DNA from: an uncultured Solirubrobacterales bacterium
Lineage (GTDB): Bacteria; Actinomycetota; Thermoleophilia; Solirubrobacterales; 70-9
Length of the DNA stretch: 64,000 nucleotides
Reading direction: 5' to 3'
Assembly: GCA_903939845.1 (NCBI GenBank)
Contig: CAJAIJ010000057.1
Location: 172,129-236,128 of the forward strand
Numbering within the stretch: position 1 is the first letter of the stretch; every line of letters starts with the position of its first letter. Below are positions 28,801-37,063 of this stretch, piece by piece. The notes beneath the pieces were generated by a model, which had not been told where the DNA came from, ran no database searches, and worked only from the letters and a program-made list of their open reading frames with translations. Position numbers and translations under genes: made by a program.

Positions 28801-29229
28801 GCCAGAGTCGAGTGTCGATTCGAGGGTGACCCCTGGGAGGCCTGTCCGGAGCCGATCGGCTTCGGCCCACTGATGGACGGCCGACGGACGGTCTCGTTCA
28901 GGCAGGTCGATCAGGCCGGGAATTACTCCCCGATCACCGGACGGTCCTGGACCATCGACTCGATGCCACCCGAGGTGATGGCCGCCAGGCGAGCGATCGA
29001 CAGACGGGGAAGAGTCGGCCTCTCGGTTCGGGCTACTGACAGAGGGAGCGGTCTGGACGGACTCGAAGTGTCTTTTTCATCGCTCAGACCTTCGGAGCGA
29101 GCCGACCGCCGGATGCCGTGGCAGAGCACCGGGAAGGTGATGATCGGTCGGTCGATGGTTCCGTTCTGGGTGCGGGTGGCCGATCGAGCTGGAAACCGCT
29201 CGGGCTGGTTCAGGCTGGCGAACCGCTGA
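25852..29229 (+). CDS. Secreted S8 subtilisin-like serine protease with diverged C-terminal Cys-paired modules
   Basis: VLDTGMDLDHPDL, SHGTHTAGTVGAVG, SGTSMAGPHVAGTAALLK; modules such as FECRLDSGPWQACSSPSTYTGVANGSRVFRV. Paralogue of 11631-15107. ORF extends to 25732. Confidence 0.92.
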   Translation: MVVSGKPGKRRGSPGGEALRLLALFILSVASILVATPPVSATAAPGPAGTTGILIGFEPEAGRDSRSDVLDAVDGEVVRAFRLVPGLRLVELPGAITPAEAVEEVDEMPGVAFVARDSVMKIDRAANDTQLDQQWGITAIRAPSAWDVTTGSSEVPVAVLDTGMDLDHPDLAGNLWTNPDEIGGNGIDDDGNGFVDDVHGWDFVNRDAVPEDDQSHGTHTAGTVGAVGNNGIGVAGVAWDVSLVPLKICSATGRCLVSDSIAALEYAVREGIPISNNSYGYTGNCSTAFGAAIQAAGAAGHLVVASAGNDGRDLGESPKYPAACPQENVISVAWLADETTLASKSNFGKPEVDLAAPGSQIQSTVPGGTYGAKSGTSMAGPHVAGTAALLKSAEPEWEWEEIKDRIMASTREVCGLPVVTGGVLDAGAAVLGEVGPGPACPDAPVITTGPMTLTNSGTATFTFTGVAGSSFECRLDSGPWQACSSPSTYTGVANGSRVFRVTQRVGDGPASAPSSWSWTVDTSAPTAPTTSAAPTSPSNATSASFTFSGEPGASFECRLDDGPITNCTSPYTVSGLADGPHSVTIFQTDRAGNRSAGTTRTWTVLAFPLDPPVVTYGPQALSNARSASITFSGSSGMTTRCRLDRNGTPGEWSNCTSPVELTGLTDGDYRLLLKLRDGAGNESASVEWAWTVDATAPAAPRIESGPAAFAGRSVAVSFSGEAGADFECRLDGPDLEGPWETCGSPFVRDGLGEGGHTLLIRQRDSAGNLSDSSTVEWIVDTEAPAAPTVLNGPTGSVSSTVAEFVIEGESGATAECLMDEEPAPGAWAACPPENRWVNLGEGPKELRVRLRDRAGNLSGETVRGWTVDTIAPVAPTLSGGPDPVTRTTSASISISTEAGATASCKLGNTGWMPCEGSFDADGLPDGGQLLRVRQTDSAGNDSLEATWLWIVDTSDPAAPSIEAGPSGLSREAVARFSLETEEGARVECRFEGDPWEACPEPIGFGPLMDGRRTVSFRQVDQAGNYSPITGRSWTIDSMPPEVMAARRAIDRRGRVGLSVRATDRGSGLDGLEVSFSSLRPSERADRRMPWQSTGKVMIGRSMVPFWVRVADRAGNRSGWFRLANR

Positions 29230-30790
29230 TTACTTCCGGCTGACCCTCGGCTCGCTCCTCCCGATTCCGGTCGGCCGATCCCGCCAGCCGGATCCCGATC
29301 AGACCACCGAGACCGGACGCCCAGAGCGCGGTCATCGCGGTCATGTGCCAGCTCCAGTCGATCAGGCCAGAGAGCAGGAACCCGACTACCAGCGGGATCA
29401 GGAGTGCGCCACCCGACAACGCGCGAACCCGCCAGGACAGGAGAAAGGCACCGACATAGAGCAGGAGCGAGAGCAGCAGGCCGCCGATGCCCAGCTCGAC
29501 CCACATCTCGCCGGGGATGGAGTGAGCAAACCTGGTCTGGGAGCTGAGGAGGGTTAGTTGCTCTCCGATCGAGGCCTGCCCGTAACTGCCGGCACCGAAC
29601 CCCTTGATCGGCTCCTCCTTTGCAGTCCCGATCGTCGCCTCGTAATAGGCCTGACGGCTCTGGGTTACGTCACCGGGTGCGAAGGGGCCGACGACGAAGG
29701 CGATCGCTCCGACCACCGCCAGGGCGGCTGCCGCCTGAACCAATCGGGTCGCGACCCGGTCGCTGATCCTTCTGGCGCCGAGTCCGAAGGCCCAGGCAAC
29801 GAGAGGCATGGCGACCACGAGGCCGACCATGACCACCTTCCGGCCCGACTGGTCTCCGGCCGTCTGGCCGAGAACCTCCCTGAACATCAACCAACCGGCG
29901 AAGGCAACCACGAATGAGGCTGCCGCGATTCCGAGTGCGACCTGACGCCGGACCCCGAGGGCTCCTCCCGGAAAGAGGACCGCGACGGCGACGAGAACGA
30001 ACGACATCAGCCATGCGAAGTCGCTGCCCGAGGTGGCGACGACAGTGACCGAGACCCCGAGGCCGAGGCCGGCGACGATCGAGAGGAGGGCCCGGGGAGG
30101 CTCGAGGGAATCCCAGACGGCCCATCGGGCCAGCGGGATGAGCGTGGCGGCAGCGAGCAGTGCAAGGGTGTTTCGGTACCGGAAGGGGCCTGCCGGAGTC
30201 AGCTCGCCCTGGTTGATCACCGCCAGCGAGGAGGTCTCGAGGTTGGCGAAACCCCATAGCCCCATGGCACCGGCGACCACGGCGACTGCGACCAGGAGGC
30301 CTGCCAGAGGCAGGACCGTCAGCCGGGTCGCGGCAACGGCCGCCGCAACCGCGATCAGGACGTAGGCCGCCAACGCCATCCCGAGGCGAGTCGCCTCGGC
30401 CGGAAGCACGGTCGTCCAGCTTCCACTGGCGAAGGTCAGGATGGCGAGGCCGATGAGAGCGATGACCGGGATGGCGAGGAGCGCCCGCAAGGTCAGACGG
30501 AGGTCGATGATGACCGCCAGGATCACGGCCGCGATTGCCGGGCCGAGGATCGGCCATGAGGCCTCGGCGCCCTCCCCGGGCAACGCGAGTCCGCCGTCCC
30601 GGAAGAGCTGGGTGAAGACCGCATAGGCGATCAACAGAACCACGACTCCGGCCAGGCCCTGCTGCCAGAGCGGTGCCGCCGGAACCTCCACCCCTAGCCG
30701 AGCGAGGATCGGCTCGGGCCGCGACGAGGTCCCCTCGGCTGATTCCCCGATTGCTTCGGCCGGAGCCTCCTCCGGTTCAAGTGCAGTCAT
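29210..30790 (-). CDS. O-antigen ligase/polymerase-like multi-TM protein
   Basis: 526 aa, about 12 hydrophobic segments; GFGAGSYGQASIGEQLTLLSSQTRFAHSIPGEMWVELGIGGLLLSLLLYVGAF typical of the Wzy/WaaL superfamily. Confidence 0.75.
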   Translation of the reverse strand: MTALEPEEAPAEAIGESAEGTSSRPEPILARLGVEVPAAPLWQQGLAGVVVLLIAYAVFTQLFRDGGLALPGEGAEASWPILGPAIAAVILAVIIDLRLTLRALLAIPVIALIGLAILTFASGSWTTVLPAEATRLGMALAAYVLIAVAAAVAATRLTVLPLAGLLVAVAVVAGAMGLWGFANLETSSLAVINQGELTPAGPFRYRNTLALLAAATLIPLARWAVWDSLEPPRALLSIVAGLGLGVSVTVVATSGSDFAWLMSFVLVAVAVLFPGGALGVRRQVALGIAAASFVVAFAGWLMFREVLGQTAGDQSGRKVVMVGLVVAMPLVAWAFGLGARRISDRVATRLVQAAAALAVVGAIAFVVGPFAPGDVTQSRQAYYEATIGTAKEEPIKGFGAGSYGQASIGEQLTLLSSQTRFAHSIPGEMWVELGIGGLLLSLLLYVGAFLLSWRVRALSGGALLIPLVVGFLLSGLIDWSWHMTAMTALWASGLGGLIGIRLAGSADRNREERAEGQPEVISGSPA

Positions 30791-30821
30791 CGATGGAAAG
30801 GTATCCGACCGCTCCGGGGGA

Positions 30822-33023
30822 TCAGGAAGGATTCTGGGACCCGGGGCGGGGCTCCGGGATCAGCGCCTCCTGCTTCGGGTCCCGGCTCTCGACCATATGA
30901 CCCTCCAGAGAGACCGAGGGGATGATCCGGTCCATCCAGCCCGGAAGCCACCAGGCCCTGTCCCCCAGGAGATAGACGACGGCCGGCGAGATCAGGAGCC
31001 TCACGGCCAGGACGTCGACCAGGATCGCCACCCCGAGTCCCAGTCCGAACATCTTCGCGACGACGTCCGGTTGGGACACGAAGGCGAGGAAGACCGAGGC
31101 CATGATCAGCCCGGCGAACAGGACCACCTTGCCGATCCTGGAAAGCCCGTGGATCACCGACTCCCTCGGACCATCGCCCTCGTTGAAGGCCTCGTGAACC
31201 CTCGAGAGCAGGAACACGTTGTAGTCCATGCTGAGACCGAAGAGGATCGCGAACACGATCACCGGGACGAAGGAGATGATCGGTATCGGGGCGTCGACAC
31301 CGATCAGGCCCGCACCGATCCCGTCCTGGAAGACGGCCGTGATCACTCCATAGGCGGCGGCCACCGACATCAGGTTGAAGACGGCCGAGATCAGGGGTAT
31401 CCAGAGCGAGCGGAAGGCGATCAGAAGCAGCAGGACCGAGAGCCCGATCACCATCGCGATGAAGACCGGGAGCCGCTCTGCGACCTTGGTCGAGAAGTCG
31501 ACGAAAGCAGGAGCATTGCCCCCGATGGATACCTCCAGAGGCGTTCCGGCAGTTGCGGCCGGCACGGTTTCCTGCCTGAGTCGGTCGAGCAGCTCGGTCG
31601 TCGCCTCGTCCTGGGGCGAAGTCTTCGGGATCACCGTGATCGTGGCCATCTCGCCGTCCCGGCTGGGGGCCGCCGGCAGAACTGCGGCGACGCCCTGCTC
31701 GGCGCGCAGGGCCGCCTCGAGCCGCTTCAGCTGACCGGCCGTCTCCGGGGCACCTCTGGGCGTGTCGACCGCGACCAGGAATGGTCCGTTGGAACCTGGC
31801 CCGAACCCTTCGCTCAGGGTGTCATAGGCGAGGCGCTGGGTCGTCTCTTCGGGCTGGTTGCCGTCATCGGGTTGACCGAGCCTCATGTCGACGACCGGGG
31901 AGGCAAAGACCAGCAGGACCAGTGCCCCGGCCCCTATCGCGAGCCACGGCCGTGCGGTCACCCATCTGCCCCATCTCTCGAAACCCTTCGAGGGCAGGAC
32001 GTGAGCGGCCTTCTTCGGTCTCAGGCGTCTCTGGAAGGCGCCCATCATGATCGGCAGGACCGTCAGGGCCGAGACCACCACGGCCGCCACACCGATCGCG
32101 GCGCCGATGCCCATCTTTCCAATCAGGGGGATCCCCACAACGAGGAGACCGGCTATCGCGACCATCACGATCAGCCCGGCAGCGACCACGGAAGATCCAG
32201 CCGTCGCGGCGGCCTTGGCCGCGGCGTCCCGGGTCGAGTCGCCGAGGGCAGCCTGTTCCCTGAATCGACCGATGATCAAGAGGGCGTAATCGATCCCTGC
32301 CCCGAGACCGAGCATCACCGCGATCGTTGCCGCGAAGTCCGGCAGTGCGAGGGGTCTGGCGAGGATTACGAGGAGGAGCTGCCCGGCAGTCACTCCGATG
32401 AGAGCCCCGCCGAGGGTGGCGGCGACCGCGACACCGGATCTGAACAGGAACGAGAGGAGGATCAGCGCGATTGCCACCCCCACCAGCTCACCGACCGGGA
32501 ACTCCTGCTGAGCTCCGGCATCGACGAGTGGGCCCCTGAACGAGACCTCGATCCCGGCCCCTTCCGCCGTCCTGCCGGCTTCCTGGAGGAGCTCGCTGTC
32601 CTCGGCGACGACGTCGCCGTATTCCATGTCGTAGCGGACATCGGCTAGCGCGAACTTACGGTCCGGTGAGAGCCCGGGCGCCCCGGGGTCGAATGGGTCG
32701 CTGACCGTGATGACCGAAGGAAGCGCCGAGACCTCGGCCAGGGCCGCCTCGATGGCAGCCTTCTTCTCCGGCTCGACCAGAGTCCCGCTCTCGGACCGAA
32801 ACACGACCGTCGCGTCGACACCGGCCAGGGCCGGAGTGTGGGCTGCGAAAAGATCGAGTGCCCTCTGGCTCTCGGTGCCGGGTATCTGGAAACTGTCGGC
32901 GGGGGGTTCGGAGGAGTTCCCGGCCACCACGACCAGGCCGACCACCACGAGGACCGCGATGACGGCCGATCGCTTCCAGTGATGAGAGATGGACCTGGCT
33001 AGGGCTGCGAGGAGATCGGACAA
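30822..33023 (-). CDS. MMPL (RND superfamily) transporter
   Basis: 733 aa; GLGAGIDYALLIIGRFREQ and ILFGLSMDYNVFLLSRVHEAF. Confidence 0.92.
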   Translation of the reverse strand: MSDLLAALARSISHHWKRSAVIAVLVVVGLVVVAGNSSEPPADSFQIPGTESQRALDLFAAHTPALAGVDATVVFRSESGTLVEPEKKAAIEAALAEVSALPSVITVSDPFDPGAPGLSPDRKFALADVRYDMEYGDVVAEDSELLQEAGRTAEGAGIEVSFRGPLVDAGAQQEFPVGELVGVAIALILLSFLFRSGVAVAATLGGALIGVTAGQLLLVILARPLALPDFAATIAVMLGLGAGIDYALLIIGRFREQAALGDSTRDAAAKAAATAGSSVVAAGLIVMVAIAGLLVVGIPLIGKMGIGAAIGVAAVVVSALTVLPIMMGAFQRRLRPKKAAHVLPSKGFERWGRWVTARPWLAIGAGALVLLVFASPVVDMRLGQPDDGNQPEETTQRLAYDTLSEGFGPGSNGPFLVAVDTPRGAPETAGQLKRLEAALRAEQGVAAVLPAAPSRDGEMATITVIPKTSPQDEATTELLDRLRQETVPAATAGTPLEVSIGGNAPAFVDFSTKVAERLPVFIAMVIGLSVLLLLIAFRSLWIPLISAVFNLMSVAAAYGVITAVFQDGIGAGLIGVDAPIPIISFVPVIVFAILFGLSMDYNVFLLSRVHEAFNEGDGPRESVIHGLSRIGKVVLFAGLIMASVFLAFVSQPDVVAKMFGLGLGVAILVDVLAVRLLISPAVVYLLGDRAWWLPGWMDRIIPSVSLEGHMVESRDPKQEALIPEPRPGSQNPS

Positions 33024-33139
33024 GGGCTGAGGGTAAGAGTCGAGGGGTAGAGGGGTGCGAACCGGCGCGGACCCGATTCGTCGAAGCTGCTGCTACCGCG
33101 GAGGATACGAAACGGCAGACCGGTCCGCCGCGGTCGTCC

Positions 33140-33655
33140 CTAGAACCAGAGCGTCTCGCACTTGCGGCTGGCGACCTGATCGCGAACCGCCACCTGTCCC
33201 GATCGGGTGCGATAGGACTCGACCCACCACTCGCAGGTCCGGTACGGCACTTCGTCGTCGGTGATTATCTCGACCGCCTGCCCGACCCAGGCAACGCACC
33301 TGACCCGGATTCCCCCGGCCAGCTTCTGACAGCCGCCGGCCCCGCGCTCGTTCCAGTTCGTCTCGACGTCCTGCTCGGCCTTGTTGACGTAGGGACCCTT
33401 GCTGACGAAGAATTCCTCGGCCGACCTGCGGGCATTTGCCCTTGCGGCATTCGGCGAGACCGGCTTCAACTTCCGCCTGACCTTCCGGACCGGGGACGTT
33501 CCGTCGGTCGTACCGGAATCGGTGACGACGGCCGGCGATGCAGTCCGGGTCTTGGCCTCAGCGGCCGCCGATGAGGCGACCCCCACGGATCCGGCGCCCA
33601 GGGCGATCCCGAGGCCGATGGCGACAAGAGTCTTTGTGTGTTGGAAGCGGCTCAT
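33140..33655 (-). CDS. Small secreted protein, unknown function
   Basis: 171 aa; signal-like VAIGLGIALGAGSVGVASSAAAEA; four Cys in mature part. Confidence 0.6.
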   Translation of the reverse strand: MSRFQHTKTLVAIGLGIALGAGSVGVASSAAAEAKTRTASPAVVTDSGTTDGTSPVRKVRRKLKPVSPNAARANARRSAEEFFVSKGPYVNKAEQDVETNWNERGAGGCQKLAGGIRVRCVAWVGQAVEIITDDEVPYRTCEWWVESYRTRSGQVAVRDQVASRKCETLWF

Positions 33656-33862
33656 TTGCAGGTGTGGGGCGTTCGGTCAGGACCGCGTCCCCGAAAGGAC
33701 CTGGGTCACGTTACCAACGGTTCCTTTCCACAAACCCGGCAGACCCCGGTCGGTTGCGGTGTACCGCGAGATCGAACCTCCGCGAAGAGATACCCGTGCC
33801 GAATCAGGGCTCGAACGGTTGCCGTAGGGTTCGATTGGCCAAGACCCCGTTAGGAGACCCCG

Positions 33863-34876
33863 ATGCCAGAGACCAACCGCCGCTTCCTGCTCGCCGAAAG
33901 GCCCGTTGGGCCAGTGGACGAGAACACCTACGAAATGGCCACCGAGCCGATCCCGGAGATCGGTGAGGGCGAGGCGCTCGTGAAGGTCGGCTGGATCTCG
34001 ATCGACCCGACCAACCGGATGTGGATCGGAGAGGAGCCGACCTACCTCCCCCCGGTCGCGATCGGTGAGGTGATGCGTGGACTCGGCCTCGGCGAGGTCG
34101 TCGCCTCCAACAACCCGAACTTCCCCGTCGGTGCCCGGGTCCAGGGCCTGACCGGATGGCAGGACTACACGGTGATCAGCGACGAGATGCCCTTGATGGT
34201 GATCCCCGACGAGGTAGAGGCCGAGGCCCCGACCCTGCTCGGCGCACTGGGAATGACCGGTGTCACGGCATGGTTCGGAATGATGGAGATCGGTGAGCCG
34301 AAGGAAGGCGACACCGTGGTCGTCTCGGCGGCCGCCGGTGCGGTCGGATCGGTGGCGGGCCAGCTCGCCAAGGCGGCCGGTGCCCGGGTCGTAGGGATCG
34401 CCGGCGGCCCCGAGAAATGCGCCTGGATCGTGGACGAGCTCGGCTTCGATGCCGCGGTCGACTACAAGGCAGACGACTGGCGCGACCAGCTCAAGACGGC
34501 TACCCCTGACGGGATCGACCTCGACTTCGAGAACGTAGGTGGAGAAATCATGGAGGCCGTGTTCGCCCGACTCAACGTCGGCGCCAGGGTCGCGCTGTGT
34601 GGCCTGATCTCCGGCTACAACGAGACCGAGCCGCCTCCGGGCCCGCGCTCGTTCGGCAACCTCCTGGTCAACCGGGTCAAGCTCCAGGGATTCATCATCC
34701 TCGACTACTACCCCCGCTTCGGCGAGGCAGTGGCCGAGTTGGCCAAGCTCGCGGCCGAGGGCAAGCTGAAGGCCGAGGAGACCGTGGTCGAGGGATTCGA
34801 GAAGCTCCCCGAGGCGCTGAACATGCTGTTCGCCGGCGAGAACCGCGGCAAGCTCGTCGTCCATATCGCCGAGTAA
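33863..34876 (+). CDS. NADP-dependent oxidoreductase, MDR superfamily (CurA/leukotriene B4 dehydrogenase-like)
   Basis: 337 aa; GDTVVVSAAAGAVGSVAGQLAKAAGARVVGIAGGPEKCAWI. Confidence 0.92.
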   Translation: MPETNRRFLLAERPVGPVDENTYEMATEPIPEIGEGEALVKVGWISIDPTNRMWIGEEPTYLPPVAIGEVMRGLGLGEVVASNNPNFPVGARVQGLTGWQDYTVISDEMPLMVIPDEVEAEAPTLLGALGMTGVTAWFGMMEIGEPKEGDTVVVSAAAGAVGSVAGQLAKAAGARVVGIAGGPEKCAWIVDELGFDAAVDYKADDWRDQLKTATPDGIDLDFENVGGEIMEAVFARLNVGARVALCGLISGYNETEPPPGPRSFGNLLVNRVKLQGFIILDYYPRFGEAVAELAKLAAEGKLKAEETVVEGFEKLPEALNMLFAGENRGKLVVHIAE

Positions 34877-34925
34877 TCGCCATCCGGTTGGCGGTCGGTC
34901 CTCCTCCTGGCCCTGACCTAAGCCC

Positions 34926-35819
34926 TTATTCGAAGAACGGAAGCGGCTCGTTGGCGAGCCGCCGGAGTGCCTTTCCCGCGATTCCCGGCTCCCGAGGTTG
35001 AGACTCCCGTCTCAGCTCGATGTACCGTTCCGAGTCGGCCAGGATCCTCTCCCTGTCGAAGTCGGAGTTCAGATGACGGGCCTCCATTTCGTTTCGGAGC
35101 AACGGTCCGATCGATTCCAGAGAGCTACCACCCATCCGGTAGGTGGCACTTTCCCGATGCCACCTCTTCAGGTAGAGGGCATCGGTTACTTCGACGATGT
35201 CACCCGAAAGGAGCATCGAGAAGATCCAGACCACATCGGAGGAGGTCCCGGCTTCGATCGGGGGCATCGGCCGGGAGCGCTCCCTGCGGAAGACGCCCCT
35301 CCAGGGGATCCCGAGCCGTCGGGACTCGAACAGGGCCTCCGGTTCTGCGGCCCTGAATCTGAGTGGATCGGAGCCGGTCGACCCCACCAACCGGGAAATG
35401 AACTCGGGTCGCCGGCGAATCCTGCCCCTGCCGAACACGGCATGGACATTCGGGAAGGCCAGAACCGCCTCCGGGTCGTCGCGGAGCAGGTCGACCAGCC
35501 TCTCGAAGTAATCGTCGCTTAGGACGAGATCGTCCTGCGGTAGCCAGCAGAAGAACTCCGTTTCGGCTTCGGCCAACAGGAGGTTGCAGTGCGAGACCCA
35601 ATCGAGGTGCCGGGGCCTCTTCACGACCGAGACGACGGGGTCTGTAGCGAGAAGGGCGGTGAGCCGTGCGGCCGAGTCATCGAGCCCCGAGGCGTCAGAG
35701 ATGACGACCCGGCTCCACTCGGGAGCCTTCGAGACATTGGCGGCGATCCCCTCCAGCCACCGCTCGGCACCGTGGAGCGGAATCGCGATCGTCAGCTTTG
35801 GTGGTCGTAGCGCTTCCAT
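34926..35819 (-). CDS. Family 2 glycosyltransferase
   Basis: MEALRPPKLTIAIPLHGAERWLEGIAANV...LPQDDLVLSDDYFERLV. Confidence 0.82.
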   Translation of the reverse strand: MEALRPPKLTIAIPLHGAERWLEGIAANVSKAPEWSRVVISDASGLDDSAARLTALLATDPVVSVVKRPRHLDWVSHCNLLLAEAETEFFCWLPQDDLVLSDDYFERLVDLLRDDPEAVLAFPNVHAVFGRGRIRRRPEFISRLVGSTGSDPLRFRAAEPEALFESRRLGIPWRGVFRRERSRPMPPIEAGTSSDVVWIFSMLLSGDIVEVTDALYLKRWHRESATYRMGGSSLESIGPLLRNEMEARHLNSDFDRERILADSERYIELRRESQPREPGIAGKALRRLANEPLPFFE

Positions 35820-37063
35820 CTCCGCCCCCTGAGCCGCCACCGTAGCTTCTCGACCGCTCCCCGAAACCTCTTCTCCTTCTCGGCGAGAAACCGGAAGAAA
35901 GGCTTGATAAGTGGCACCCGCCACGGACCGCGGCCCTCGACCTGCCAGCCGATCATCCGGTACTGAATCCGGAGCTTCCAAAGGCCGACACTGCCATTGC
36001 TGCTGGCCTCCGCCCTTTCCATGATCGGAGTCCACATCGAGTCGAAGATCGCCTGTTGCCATGGATTGGACACGACGAGCCAGGGCCGGGGCAGGGGCAG
36101 GGTCCACCCGAAACTGGGAGGGCGAAGCACGCCGGCCGCGAACAGACCCCATCTGGTCCTCTGACACTTCTCGCAGACCCCGCAGTTGAAGGCGTTGCAG
36201 ACCCGGAGGAGTCCAAGTGATGCCGGATCTCCGGCGATGTCCTCAGCCTTTTCGAGCCGGCTGTGGTCGTAGCCGAAGGTCTCCACCGGGAACTGATTCG
36301 AACTCATCAGATGGTCGGTGAAGGGATTGTGGCTACAGGGGATGAACTGCTCAGCCAGATCACGGTGGTGGTGGGCTCCGGTCCACGCCATTGAGAATGC
36401 GTTACCAAATGGCTGCAAGGCACTCACAAGGCCAGTTGCGTAGTCCATAGAGATCGATACCGAACCGACCTCGCTCCAGTTCGTCTCCACGAGGGCAAGG
36501 CGGATCCCGATTCCGTCCAGGACTTCCGCCGCGTGTCGTGCAACCTCGAGAAAGTACGAATCGCGCTTCCGATAGTCGAATCCCCAGAGACTCACGGCGA
36601 CCACGGGATCTCCGGACGAAACCTGTCGGGCATGCCTGAGCGTGTGCAGGGAATCGAGCCCGCCCGAGAAGGCAACCACCGATCCGGACCTGTCAGCAGG
36701 GAGCGTGACCTCACCCTCCGCCCGCACCTCCAACGCCTCGAACAGGTCCGGGCGCCACCCATGCCATATCTCCGAGAACTCCGCCAGCCGTCCCCTCATT
36801 CCCTTCTGAACGACTCCATCCACGACGAGATCGGCACCGAGGTTCATCGCCACGGGAATCACCCCGACGGCGGCCCAGGTCAGGTCGCCCCCATTCGCCT
36901 CGTAGTCACCGTCGAGCAACGGGCTTCGATCCGGACCGGACAGGTGATCCGTCCTCTCCGCAAGCTTCAGGATCCGGGTTTCGCCGTCGGGAAGGTCGAT
37001 CGCCGCCGAGACCCTTCCCGGCCCTCCCGGAAGCGGACCGACCCGAAGTTCGGGCCGACTCAT
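35792..37063 (-). CDS. PP-loop ATPase with QueC-like zinc-finger region
   Basis: MSRPELRV...VVAFSGGLDSLHTLRHARQ (PP-loop SGGxDS) and VCNAFNCGVCEKCQRTRWGLFAAG; overlaps the GT2 gene by 28 bp. Confidence 0.72.
   Translation of the reverse strand: MSRPELRVGPLPGGPGRVSAAIDLPDGETRILKLAERTDHLSGPDRSPLLDGDYEANGGDLTWAAVGVIPVAMNLGADLVVDGVVQKGMRGRLAEFSEIWHGWRPDLFEALEVRAEGEVTLPADRSGSVVAFSGGLDSLHTLRHARQVSSGDPVVAVSLWGFDYRKRDSYFLEVARHAAEVLDGIGIRLALVETNWSEVGSVSISMDYATGLVSALQPFGNAFSMAWTGAHHHRDLAEQFIPCSHNPFTDHLMSSNQFPVETFGYDHSRLEKAEDIAGDPASLGLLRVCNAFNCGVCEKCQRTRWGLFAAGVLRPPSFGWTLPLPRPWLVVSNPWQQAIFDSMWTPIMERAEASSNGSVGLWKLRIQYRMIGWQVEGRGPWRVPLIKPFFRFLAEKEKRFRGAVEKLRWRLRGRRWKRYDHQS

Noticed and set aside
30897-32648. 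583-aa plus-strand ORF opposite MMPL
   Set aside because: Low-complexity Asp/Arg/Gly/His composition; MMPL on the other strand is unambiguous.
33755-33850. Two GGTTCGAT-like T-arm motifs upstream of the MDR oxidoreductase
   Set aside because: Neither sits in a foldable cloverleaf with acceptor and anticodon stems.
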